In this document: positions 52,984-59,987 of the stretch, piece by piece
How the letters are laid out: each line of letters starts with the position of its first letter
Position numbering within the stretch: position 1 is the first letter of the stretch
From: Burkholderia sp. Ac-20365
Lineage (GTDB): Bacteria > Pseudomonadota > Gammaproteobacteria > Burkholderiales > Burkholderiaceae
Direction: 5' to 3'
Assembly: GCF_017104715.1 (NCBI RefSeq)
Contig: NZ_JAAGPI010000049.1
Span: forward strand, 1 to 59,987
DNA: 59,987 nucleotides
Notes under the pieces: generated by a model
Told to the model about the DNA's origin: nothing
What the model saw: only the letters and a program-made list of their open reading frames with translations
Database searches by the model: none
Position numbers and translations under genes: made by a program

Positions 52984-53742
52984 TTAGCTGAAGTTCAGCA
53001 GCTTGTTGGCCGACTGTTCATTCTGGTCGGCGGACTCGATCATCTTGGTCTGCATCTGGAACTGACGGGCGTTGGTGATCATCGAGACCATCGCCGCCAC
53101 GGGGTTCACGTTGCTGCCTTCGAGTGCGCCCGCCGCGACCTTGACGTTCGGATCGGCATCGGCGGGATTGCCGTCAGCCGTGTGATAGAGACCGTCGTCG
53201 CCATGCTTGAGCTCGCCAGGGGCGGGATTCACCAGCTTCAGCTGATCGACGAGCGCGATCGTCGTGGCGGGGTCGCCCGGCATCAGCGCCGAGATCGTTC
53301 CGTCGGTGCCGATCGTCACTTCCGCACCGGGCGGCACGGCCACGGGACCGCCGCCGCCTACCACCTGCATGTTGCTGGCCGTGACCAGCTGGCCGTTGGC
53401 GTCGACGTGCAGGTTGCCTGCGCGCGTGTACGCTTCCTGACCGTCGGGCGTGAGCACGGACAGCCAGCCCGGACCCTGGATTGCAACGTCGAGCGGGTTG
53501 CCCGTCTGCTGGATCGGGCCGGGTGTGTAGTCCGCGGTCGGGGTCGACGACAGCACGAAAGTGCGCGTGGTGTCGTCCTGAATCGTGGTGCCGTCGCCGA
53601 ACGCCATCGGCACGGCGCGGAACGTCGCGAGCTGGGCCTTGAAGCCCGTGGTCGAGGTGTTCGCGAGGTTGTTCGCGACCACGGCCTGCTGTTCGAGCGC
53701 CTGAGTGGCGCCCGACATCGCGGTGTATATGAGCCGGTCCAT
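52984..53742 (-). CDS. flgF: Proximal rod protein FlgF
   Basis: A 252-residue rod protein with MDRLIYTAMSGATQALEQQAVVANNLANTSTTGFKAQ and C-terminal SNVNPVAAMVSMITNARQFQMQTKMIES. It follows flgE by 22 bases. Confidence 0.96.
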   Translation of the reverse strand: MDRLIYTAMSGATQALEQQAVVANNLANTSTTGFKAQLATFRAVPMAFGDGTTIQDDTTRTFVLSSTPTADYTPGPIQQTGNPLDVAIQGPGWLSVLTPDGQEAYTRAGNLHVDANGQLVTASNMQVVGGGGPVAVPPGAEVTIGTDGTISALMPGDPATTIALVDQLKLVNPAPGELKHGDDGLYHTADGNPADADPNVKVAAGALEGSNVNPVAAMVSMITNARQFQMQTKMIESADQNEQSANKLLNFS

Positions 53743-53764
53743 GATGGTGTCGGGGCGTCAGCGA

Positions 53765-55267
53765 TTAGATGTTGATCAGCGTCTGGTCGACGGCCTGCTG
53801 CGTCTTGATCGTCTGCGCGTTTGCCTGGTAATCGCGTTGCGCCGTGATCAGGTTCACCAGCTCGCTCGTCAGGTCGACGTTCGAGTTTTCCGTCGCGCCG
53901 CCCTGCAGCACGCCGTGGTTCGTCGAGCCCGGTGCCGCGATCACGGCCACGCCGGAAGCAGCCGTCGCCTGGAACTGGTTGTTGCCCAGGTTGACGAGGC
54001 CGTTCTGGTTCGCGAACGTCGCCAGCGCAACCTGGCCGAGCGCCATCGTCTGGTAGTTCGAGTAGTTGCCCGTGATGACGCCGTCGGCGCCGATCGTGAA
54101 GTTCGTCAGCTGGCCAGCCGGATAGCCGTCCTGCGTGAGCGCGTTCACACCGTCCTTGCTGCCGAACTGCGTCGTGCCGGCAATGCTCAGCGACAGGTTT
54201 TGCGGCGTCGCCGAACCGTCCGAATTCGGAATCGAGAAGTTGAAGGCGAACAGCGTCGAGGTGGCCGCGCCCGTGCTGTCGGTCGTGCTGACCAGGTTGC
54301 CCGACGTGTCGAAATTCGCCGTGCCGACCTTGGTGGTCGAGACGCTACCGTCCTTGCCGGCGTAGACGTCCCACGTGCCGGCTGCCGTCTTCACGAAGTA
54401 CATGTCGACCTGCTGCTTGCCGCCCAGCGAGTCATAAACCGGCACCGACGTCGAGTACGTGTAGGTCGCGCTGTTGGTCGGGTCGAAGGCGGTGTGGTTC
54501 GGCGCAATCGTCACCGAGTCGCCGCTTGCCGGCGTGCCGGCGAGCGTGACGGTTTCACCGTTGCCGAGCTTGATCGGCGAGTTGGCCGAATAGGTGCCCG
54601 TCGAGGTCGTGCCGTCGCTGGACGTGATCGTGTAGGCCGTCGCGCTCGTGAACGCAATCGTATAGCTGTTGGCGTTCGTGCCTTGCGTCCCATCCGTGAT
54701 CGTCGCGCCGTTGCTGGTCAGACTGCCCGTCGTGGTGACATTGACCGTCGGCGTGCCCAGCGCGAGGTTGTCCTGCGCGTTCAGGTTCAGGCCGGCCGTG
54801 ATGGCCTTCGTCGCGACAGGCGGAATGTTCGTCGTCGGCACCTGCAGCGGCACCGTGCCCGCCGTGTTGATGATGCCGTTCGAGTTGGCTGCGTAGCCCA
54901 TCAGCTTCAGGCCGTCGGCGTTGACGATGTAGCCGTTCTTGTCGAGCTGGAACACGCCGTTGCGCGAGTACGTCGCCGTACCGTTGTTCGACATCTGGAA
55001 GAAGCCGTTGCCGTTGATCGCGATGTGCAGCGCGATGTCGTCGCTCGTGATCGTGCCTTGCGAGAAGTTCTGCTCGACTTCCGACATGCGTGTGCCGATG
55101 CCGATCTGGTTGTTGACGGCCGTGGCGACCGAGTTCGCGTACATGTCGGCGAACTGCGCTGCGCCCTGCTTGAAGCCGACGGTGTTCGCGTTCGCGATGT
55201 TGTTGCCGATGACGTCGAGGTCGCTCGATGCGCCTGCCAGTCCGCTCAAACCCTGCTGGTAACCCAT
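53765..55267 (-). CDS. flgE: Flagellar hook protein FlgE
   Basis: A 500-residue hook protein, longer than enteric FlgE (about 402) through the surface-exposed Thr/Ser/Gly-rich middle. N-terminal MGYQQGLSGLAGASSDLDVIGNNIANANTVGFKQGAAQFADMYANS and C-terminal VDLTSELVNLITAQRDYQANAQTIKTQQAVDQTLINI are typical. Confidence 0.97.
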   Translation of the reverse strand: MGYQQGLSGLAGASSDLDVIGNNIANANTVGFKQGAAQFADMYANSVATAVNNQIGIGTRMSEVEQNFSQGTITSDDIALHIAINGNGFFQMSNNGTATYSRNGVFQLDKNGYIVNADGLKLMGYAANSNGIINTAGTVPLQVPTTNIPPVATKAITAGLNLNAQDNLALGTPTVNVTTTGSLTSNGATITDGTQGTNANSYTIAFTSATAYTITSSDGTTSTGTYSANSPIKLGNGETVTLAGTPASGDSVTIAPNHTAFDPTNSATYTYSTSVPVYDSLGGKQQVDMYFVKTAAGTWDVYAGKDGSVSTTKVGTANFDTSGNLVSTTDSTGAATSTLFAFNFSIPNSDGSATPQNLSLSIAGTTQFGSKDGVNALTQDGYPAGQLTNFTIGADGVITGNYSNYQTMALGQVALATFANQNGLVNLGNNQFQATAASGVAVIAAPGSTNHGVLQGGATENSNVDLTSELVNLITAQRDYQANAQTIKTQQAVDQTLINI

Positions 55268-55300
55268 GACGGTCTCCGTATCTGGTGATGCTGAATGCGT

Positions 55301-56020
55301 TTAGATGATGGCGGCAACCGTCGAGAGGCCGACCGTCTTGCCATTCGAGAGAACGAGGCCCGGCGTGCCATCGGGCTGCTTGATGACGCCCTGCACGGTG
55401 GCTGCCGACAGCGTGGTCGGCGAGCCCGTGCCGTCCGCCGTCGTGCTCGACGCGGTGAACGTGTAGGTGCCGTCCGGCAGTGCGTTGCCCGACTTGTCGA
55501 CAGGCGTCCAGCCGATAGGAATGGTGCCGGCCGGCTGCTTGCCGAGGTCGATCGTGTTGACGATCTGGCCGGCCGAGTTCTTGACGGTGATCTGCACGTC
55601 GGTTGCGTCGGCTGCGAGCGTGACGCCGAAGCCCGTCGCCTTGCCCGATGCCACCGAGAAGTCGCTGCCCGGGGCGAGCACCGTCGAGCTGATCAGGTTC
55701 GCGGCCTGGGTCGACTGGTTGGTCGTCAGTTGCGTGGCGAGCGAGGTCAGCGACGTGTTCAACTGGCCGATGCCCGTCACCGTGTTGATCTGGGCGAGCT
55801 GCGAGGTCATCTGCGAGCTGTCCATCGGGCTGGTCGGATCCTGGTTCTTCATCTGCGCGATCAGCAGCTGAAGGAACGTGTTCTGCAGGTCGTTGCCCGA
55901 GGTCGCGCTGGACGTCGAGCTCGAAGAGGACGACGACGAGCTGCTGGTGCCGTTCATCGTGTCGAGCAACGTCTGCGACACCGTCGCGCCGTTGTTGCCA
56001 ATAGTTGTACTGGTAGTCAA
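55301..56020 (-). CDS. flgD: Hook cap protein FlgD (TTG start)
   Basis: A 239-residue protein. No ATG lies near the expected N-terminus; a TTG at 56020 has GAGGAG eight bases upstream and is followed by TTSTTIGNNGATVSQTLLDTMNGT, so it is taken as the start. A run of about ten Ser follows, then FLQLLIAQMKNQDPTSPMDSSQMTSQLAQINTVTGI, the conserved FlgD N-terminal block. The C-terminal half has the FLG/Tudor-like and FnIII-like folds. It caps the growing hook. The frame extends upstream into flgC but that part is not coding. Confidence 0.92.
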   Translation of the reverse strand: MTTSTTIGNNGATVSQTLLDTMNGTSSSSSSSSSSTSSATSGNDLQNTFLQLLIAQMKNQDPTSPMDSSQMTSQLAQINTVTGIGQLNTSLTSLATQLTTNQSTQAANLISSTVLAPGSDFSVASGKATGFGVTLAADATDVQITVKNSAGQIVNTIDLGKQPAGTIPIGWTPVDKSGNALPDGTYTFTASSTTADGTGSPTTLSAATVQGVIKQPDGTPGLVLSNGKTVGLSTVAAII

Positions 56021-56031
56021 GGAAACTCTCC

Positions 56032-56457
56032 TCAGGTTCCGATCGTGAGCGTCTTCAGCATCAGCTGTTTCGCGGTGTTGAGCGTTTCGACGTTGGCCTG
56101 ATAAGAGCGCGAGGCCGAAATCATGTTGACCATTTCCTGCACCGGGTCGACGTTCGGCATCTGGACGTAACCGTTTGCGTCGGCGGCCGGGTTGCCGGGG
56201 TCGTAGGACGTTTTCATCGGCGTCGGGTCGTCGATGACACCCGTCACCTGCACGCCGCCGACCTGCTGGCCCGAGCCCGTACGCGCGCCGCCGATCGGGT
56301 TGACGGCGAACACGACCTGCTTCGCCTTGTACGGCTTGCCGTCGGGGCCCGTCGTACTGTCGGCGTTCGCGAGGTTCGACGCGGTCACGTTCAGGCGTTG
56401 CGACTGCGCGGACATCGCTGAACCCGCGACGTTGAAAATGTTCATCAGGGATGGCAT
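56032..56457 (-). CDS. flgC: Proximal rod protein FlgC
   Basis: A 141-residue rod protein with MPSLMNIFNVAGSAMSAQSQRLNVTASNLANADSTTGPDGKPYKAKQVVF and MPNVDPVQEMVNMISASRSYQANVETLNTAKQLMLKTL. Second gene of the flgB operon. Confidence 0.97.
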   Translation of the reverse strand: MPSLMNIFNVAGSAMSAQSQRLNVTASNLANADSTTGPDGKPYKAKQVVFAVNPIGGARTGSGQQVGGVQVTGVIDDPTPMKTSYDPGNPAADANGYVQMPNVDPVQEMVNMISASRSYQANVETLNTAKQLMLKTLTIGT

Positions 56458-56563
56458 GGCTTTTCGACCTCTCTTGCCGGCGCACCGGCGACTAATCCCG
56501 TAGCGTTAGTTTTTAGCGTTGATCCAGCGCGCGGCTATCTATATGGATAACCGCGCCATTTCA

Positions 56564-57055
56564 TTAACCGTTCGACGTGATCGCCGACAGCATCGACTTG
56601 ATCTGCTGCGACAGCACCGTCATGCCGGACTCGAAGTGCAGCGAGTTGTCGGCGAACTGCACACGCTCGGCGTCCAGATCGACCGTGTTGCCGTCGAGCG
56701 AAGGCTGCGTTGGATTGCGGTAGGCGACCTTGCCGAAGTCGTCGGTCGGTCCGCCCGTCGGAATCAGGCGCGCCGTGCCGGTCATATGGCCCGGCTCCGT
56801 CGACACCATCGACATGCCTTGCGACACGCCGGCGGGTTGCGTCATCGCGAGCGGCGCGTTGTTCGACGCGCCCGCCGTCGAGCCGCCGCTTTTCTTCAGC
56901 GCGCCCGCCAGCGACGAAGCGAAATCGATATCGCGGGCCTTGTAGCCAGGCGTATCGGAGTTCGCGATGTTCGACGACAGCAGTTCCTGCCGATAGGCGC
57001 GCACATCGAGCGCCTGGCGGCCAAAGGCAAATTCGCGATCGAGTTTGTCCAGCAT
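56564..57055 (-). CDS. flgB: Proximal rod protein FlgB
   Basis: A 163-residue rod protein. The ATG at 57055 follows GGAG; the frame back to 57187 lies in the divergent promoter region. MLDKLDREFAFGRQALDVRAYRQELLSSNIANSDTPGYKARDIDFASSL is the FlgB N-terminus. First gene of the leftward flgBCDEFGHIJ operon, 242 bases from flgA. Confidence 0.96.
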   Translation of the reverse strand: MLDKLDREFAFGRQALDVRAYRQELLSSNIANSDTPGYKARDIDFASSLAGALKKSGGSTAGASNNAPLAMTQPAGVSQGMSMVSTEPGHMTGTARLIPTGGPTDDFGKVAYRNPTQPSLDGNTVDLDAERVQFADNSLHFESGMTVLSQQIKSMLSAITSNG

Positions 57056-57297
57056 TGGGTTCTCCGTGGAACGGTCCGAGGCTTCCCGCTTCGCGCCATC
57101 GATTCGCCTTGTTCGGCAAGAAGCGTTTCGAAGGTGTTGACCGGGATGGCCTTTTTGCATGTGGTGCATTGTGCGGGCGGTGCGCAAGTCTTAATCGGAC
57201 GAATAGCCGGGGAAGGATGCCTCTATTCACCGTTTGCACGAGAGGCGCGATCTCTAGAATGCGATTCGTACTGTTGCATCAGAGAAGGAGAACGACC
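57056..57297. promoter_or_regulatory. Divergent flgB/flgA control region
   Basis: 242 bases between the two starts. A palindrome-like TGCATGTGGTGCATTGTGC lies near 57157-57175. Transcripts of both early operons must start here. No sigma-28 box is seen, consistent with early (class 2) control by another factor. Confidence 0.4.
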
Positions 57298-58593
57298 ATG
57301 CCCTTGCCCGCCACCGCTTCGCGCCGATCCCGCCGCACGGGTGCGCGCGCTGTCCGGACGCTGTCGGCGATGGCGCTGGTCGGCGCGTGCGCGGCCGTGT
57401 CCATCGCGCATGCGCAGGAGAACGGCGGCCCGATCGTCATTGCAGGACCAGGCGAGAAGAACGCCGCCGAACTGCAGGCGATGGCCGAGCGGCTCAACAC
57501 GCCCACGCCTGCAGCAGCCGCACCGCGCATGAATGCGACGGCTGCACCGGTCGTTGCGCCCGCAACGCTTACGAACACGCGCAACGACACGGACCGCTTC
57601 GCACAAGCCGCGCATGCCGATGGCGCGATCGTGATTCCGGGCGCAGGCGAGACTTCAGCGCAGCAGGCCGCGCCCGTTGCACCCACGAATATGAATCGGC
57701 CCGCGCCGGGCATGATGCGCGTGAGCCTCCAGCCAGCCTCGCGCGAGGTGATGCCTGTCGTGGTCGCGCCCGCTCAGGTTCAGGCCGCGGCGCGTCCGAC
57801 GGCGGGCGTTCAGCCGATTGCAGTGAATCCTCCCGCTGGCAATTCAGCGGCCGCCCAGTTGCGCGGCGTTCCGGCACGTGTCGGCGTAACGGCCGTGCAA
57901 GCCGCTCCGGCGCAAGTCCAGGTAGCCGCGCAGCCTGCTGTCGCGCAACCGGCCGCGCCGGTGCCCGCCGGACAACAGGACGGCGAAGCGATCCGCCGCG
58001 CCGCGCTCGCGTATCTGCAGCAGCAGTCGGCGGGCTTGCCGGGCAAGGTCGACATCACGATTGCGAACGTGTTTCCGCGCGGACTCGCCGCCTGCACGAC
58101 GCTCGAGCCGTTCCTGCCGACGGGCGCGCGCGTGTGGGGCCGCACGACGGTCGGCGTGCGCTGCTCGGGCGAGCGTCCGTGGACGCTTTACCTGCAAGCG
58201 AAGGTTTCGATTCACGCGACGTACTTCCTCGCTTCACGCTCGATCGCGCCGGGTGAACTGCTGTCCGCCGCCGATCTCATGGCCCGCGACGGCGATCTGA
58301 CGATGCTGCCGCAGGCGGTGATTACCGATCCGGCGCAGGTCGTCGGCTCGGTTGCGCTGATGCGGGTGTCGGCGGGGTTGCCGCTGCGCCGGGACATGCT
58401 GAAGAGCGCGGACGCGGTAACAATCGGACAGTCGGTGAAAGTGATTGCGCAGGGTCAGGGTTTTGCGATTTCGTCGGAAGGCAGCGCGATGAACAATGCG
58501 TCGCCGGGCCAGCCGGTGCGGGTGAAGACGGCCAATGGGCAGATCATCCAGGGCATCGTGAAGGACGGCGGAACCGTCGAAATCCAGCTCTGA
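57298..58593 (+). CDS. flgA: FlgA, P-ring chaperone, with long low-complexity N-terminal region
   Basis: A 431-residue protein, about twice the enteric FlgA (219). The ATG at 57298 follows AAGGAG and starts an Arg-rich signal peptide ending near SIAHAQE. Residues about 45-240 are Ala/Pro/Val-rich and contain two related 9-residue motifs, GPIVIAGPGE and GAIVIPGAGE. The normal FlgA SAF domain then follows (KVDITIANVFPRGLAACTTLEPFLPTGARVWGRTTVGVRCSGERPWTLYLQAKVSI ... GTVEIQL). It assists FlgI assembly. Followed by the flgM promoter. Confidence 0.93.
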   Translation: MPLPATASRRSRRTGARAVRTLSAMALVGACAAVSIAHAQENGGPIVIAGPGEKNAAELQAMAERLNTPTPAAAAPRMNATAAPVVAPATLTNTRNDTDRFAQAAHADGAIVIPGAGETSAQQAAPVAPTNMNRPAPGMMRVSLQPASREVMPVVVAPAQVQAAARPTAGVQPIAVNPPAGNSAAAQLRGVPARVGVTAVQAAPAQVQVAAQPAVAQPAAPVPAGQQDGEAIRRAALAYLQQQSAGLPGKVDITIANVFPRGLAACTTLEPFLPTGARVWGRTTVGVRCSGERPWTLYLQAKVSIHATYFLASRSIAPGELLSAADLMARDGDLTMLPQAVITDPAQVVGSVALMRVSAGLPLRRDMLKSADAVTIGQSVKVIAQGQGFAISSEGSAMNNASPGQPVRVKTANGQIIQGIVKDGGTVEIQL

Positions 58594-58643
58594 CGAGAAC
58601 TTACCGTGGTTACATCTTGAAAAATGTGTCGGATCGGTTGAGC

Positions 58644-58670
58644 TAAAGTTGACGATGTGAATGCCGTTAT
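58644..58670 (+). promoter_or_regulatory. Sigma-28 (FliA) promoter of flgM
   Basis: TAAA (58644-58647), 15 bases, GCCGTTAT (58663-58670), one mismatch to the consensus. It lies 28 bases before the GTG start, so flgM can be made both from flgA read-through and from its own late promoter. Confidence 0.87.
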
Positions 58671-58698
58671 TACATTCAAATCGTTCAGGAAGCCAATC

Positions 58699-59037
58699 GT
58701 GAAAGTTGATTCCACTACCCATTCCAGCCTGCAGACGTTGAAAGACGGGCTGCAGCGCACGCAGCAAGGCGACGCCGCTACGACGGGCGGCGCAGGCACG
58801 GCAACGACGACGGCGACGTCGTCGGGTGCTGCCAATGTGAATCTGTCGGGGCTGTCGTCGCATTTGCAAAGCCTTGCTAGCGCTGGTTCGTCGGACATCG
58901 ACACGGCGCACGTCGAGTCGATCAAGCAGGCCATCAAGAATGGCTCGTTGACGATCGATTCCGGGAAGATCGCCGATGGCGTGCTGGCGACGGCACGCGA
59001 TCTGCTGCAGAAGAAGAGCCAGTCGACCGGCAACTGA
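58699..59037 (+). CDS. flgM: Anti-sigma-28 factor FlgM (GTG start)
   Basis: A 112-residue protein. The GTG at 58699 has AGGA nine bases upstream; an ATG at 58657 in the same frame lies inside the sigma-28 promoter and is rejected. Its C-terminal half AHVESIKQAIKNGSLTIDSGKIADGVLATARDLLQKKS is the sigma-28 binding region. The N-terminal half is Thr/Ala/Gly-rich. FlgM holds FliA inactive until the hook is finished and is then exported. Confidence 0.93.
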   Translation: MKVDSTTHSSLQTLKDGLQRTQQGDAATTGGAGTATTTATSSGAANVNLSGLSSHLQSLASAGSSDIDTAHVESIKQAIKNGSLTIDSGKIADGVLATARDLLQKKSQSTGN

Positions 59038-59134
59038 TCGGCGCACCGATGATGGTGCGGCGGGGGCCGGGCGGCTTTTGTGACAAATCCGGGTTGCGTG
59101 TCGCGCGAGCCGGTGCCTAGCGAGTTGTATAGCG

Positions 59135-59581
59135 ATGAAAGACGCCCTGCTTGCCACTGTTATCGACGAATACTCCGCTGTGGAGCTGTTCGCTTCCGTC
59201 CTCGCCGCTGAGGAGAGGGCGTTGACCACGGTGCATCCTATCGAGACGCTGCCGCCCATCGTCGAAAAGAAGATGGAGCTGGTCGAGCGGCTCTCCACGC
59301 TGGAGAAAGCGCGTGATACGCAGCTGACGGAGCTTGGGTATCCGGCTGGATGGAAGGGGATGGAGATGGCCGTGGCTGCCGATTCCCGTCTGGCAACGCA
59401 GTGGTCGTTGTTGCAGAAGGCTGTTGAGCGGGCTAAACGGTTTAATACCACTAACGGTGCGTTGATTCGTACTCGCATGGAGTACAACCGGCGGGCTCTC
59501 GCCGCGCTTAATGTGGCTATTGGGCCTGAGCGAGGCGCGTTGTATGGGCCCGATGGGCGGGTTCCAGCTTTTGGTATCTGA
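59135..59581 (+). CDS. flgN: Flagellar export chaperone FlgN
   Basis: A 148-residue helical chaperone (LLATVIDEYSAVELFASVLAAEERALTTVHPIETLPPIVEKKMELVERLSTLEKARDTQLTELGY ... RAKRFNTTNGALIRTRMEYNRRALAAL). It binds FlgK and FlgL for export. It follows flgM by 97 bases with a weak ribosome-binding site. Its codons become G/T-ending from about 59320 to the stop. Confidence 0.93.
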   Translation: MKDALLATVIDEYSAVELFASVLAAEERALTTVHPIETLPPIVEKKMELVERLSTLEKARDTQLTELGYPAGWKGMEMAVAADSRLATQWSLLQKAVERAKRFNTTNGALIRTRMEYNRRALAALNVAIGPERGALYGPDGRVPAFGI

Positions 59582-59640
59582 TTTTTAAGGGGCTTGGCCC
59601 CTTCGATCCCCTCTTCTGTTTTTTGCTGTTTTATTACCGG

Positions 59641-59671
59641 ACCGGTGCTCTTTGGGTACCGGTTTTTTGCT
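59641..59671 (+). terminator. Terminator of the flgA-flgM-flgN operon
   Basis: An ACCGGT stem extended by G-U and C-G pairs, followed by TTTTTTGCTTTTT, is a strong rho-independent terminator 60 bases after flgN. A second hairpin AAGGGGC/GCCCCTT lies at 59587-59603. Confidence 0.75.
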
Positions 59672-59987
59672 TTTTGTGGCTCTTGTTTGTGCTGGTTTGG
59701 TTTGCTTGTGTTTTTGATGGCATCCGCGTTTTGTTACTGGTGCTTCAAGCGTTGCCCCTGTGCGGGGCGGCACCTACTTTTCTTTGCCGCGGCAAAGAAA
59801 AGTAGGCAAAAGAAAGCCGCTGAACACCGCTAATTCTTGTGCCTGCCTGAGGGCCCCCAGCGGGTCCTCCGCTTCACACGGCGTTCTGCCATGCAATGCC
59901 CGTTGCCAGCGCTTTGAATCGGCGCATCACCCGCTTCACACTCCCGCGTCGCCACATGCGCGATCGCATCGCCCACGTTCTATAGCG
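59672..59987. repeat. Palindromic hairpin element, copy E (cut by window edge)
   Basis: About 316 bases of the left arm. It carries the GCATCCGCG block, the CGCCCC hairpin, a type 2 long hairpin (59773-59806), the GGGCCCCCAGCGGGTC block and the CGCGATCGCATCGCCCACG segment that in copies A and D lies on the right. It therefore has the orientation of copy C. The edge falls just before the inner GGCAAACTG motif. The outer end lacks GTCTTGCGACGCT. Confidence 0.88.

Overview
The window is high-GC beta-proteobacterial chromosome. Gene content and order point to Burkholderiaceae, most likely Paraburkholderia, Caballeronia or a close relative: ahcY with an SAH riboswitch, a pxp/5-oxoproline cluster with DUF969 and DUF979 transporter subunits, and a two-block flagellar locus. 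This assignment comes from reading alone; no database search was possible.

Left third (1-27.4 kb), metabolism and transport. pxpC (cut by the window edge) and pxpA are followed by the two membrane subunits of a 5-oxoproline transporter. Then come a TPR protein, a TraB/GumN-like protein, and a leftward peptide ABC transporter (dppA-dppB-dppC-dppD-dppF) with a second dppA paralogue upstream. The methyl-cycle set ahcY, a four-helix holin-like protein and metF sits behind an SAH riboswitch. A family 2 glycosyltransferase, an lrgAB-type pair with a divergent LysR regulator, a DUF937-OmpA membrane protein, and a GMC oxidoreductase divergent from an AidB-like acyl-CoA dehydrogenase and an aldehyde dehydrogenase complete this part.

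Right two thirds (27.4-60 kb), an almost complete flagellar locus. The order is fhlB-fliK-like-fliT-fliS (leftward, sigma-28 promoter), fliE (leftward), fliF-G-H-I-J-K and fliL-M-N-O-P-Q-R (rightward), flgK-flgL (leftward, sigma-28 promoter), a YcgR-type PilZ brake (leftward, sigma-28 promoter), flgB-C-D-E-F-G-H-I-J (leftward), and flgA-flgM-flgN (rightward, with a sigma-28 promoter in front of flgM). Rod, hook, basal body, export apparatus, switch, chaperones and anti-sigma factor are therefore all here. Flagellin, filament cap, motor and chemotaxis genes are not.

The most unusual content is non-coding. Five copies (four complete, one cut by the right edge) of a 0.5-0.85 kb palindromic element lie at 13.3-14.1, 37.9-38.4, 43.1-43.9, 47.3-48.1 and 59.7-60 kb. 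Each arm carries a nested set of hairpins. Two inner copies of a GGCAAACTGTGTG motif face each other around a 70-110 bp centre. TTTTGG-type tracts border several outer ends, and several outer ends stop within a few bases of a flanking stop codon. The arms differ by paired, compensating base changes, so the fold rather than the sequence seems to be kept. The coding strands of genes running into these elements become G+T-rich over the last 200-400 bp. No transposase is present. ORFs that can be drawn through the elements look spurious.
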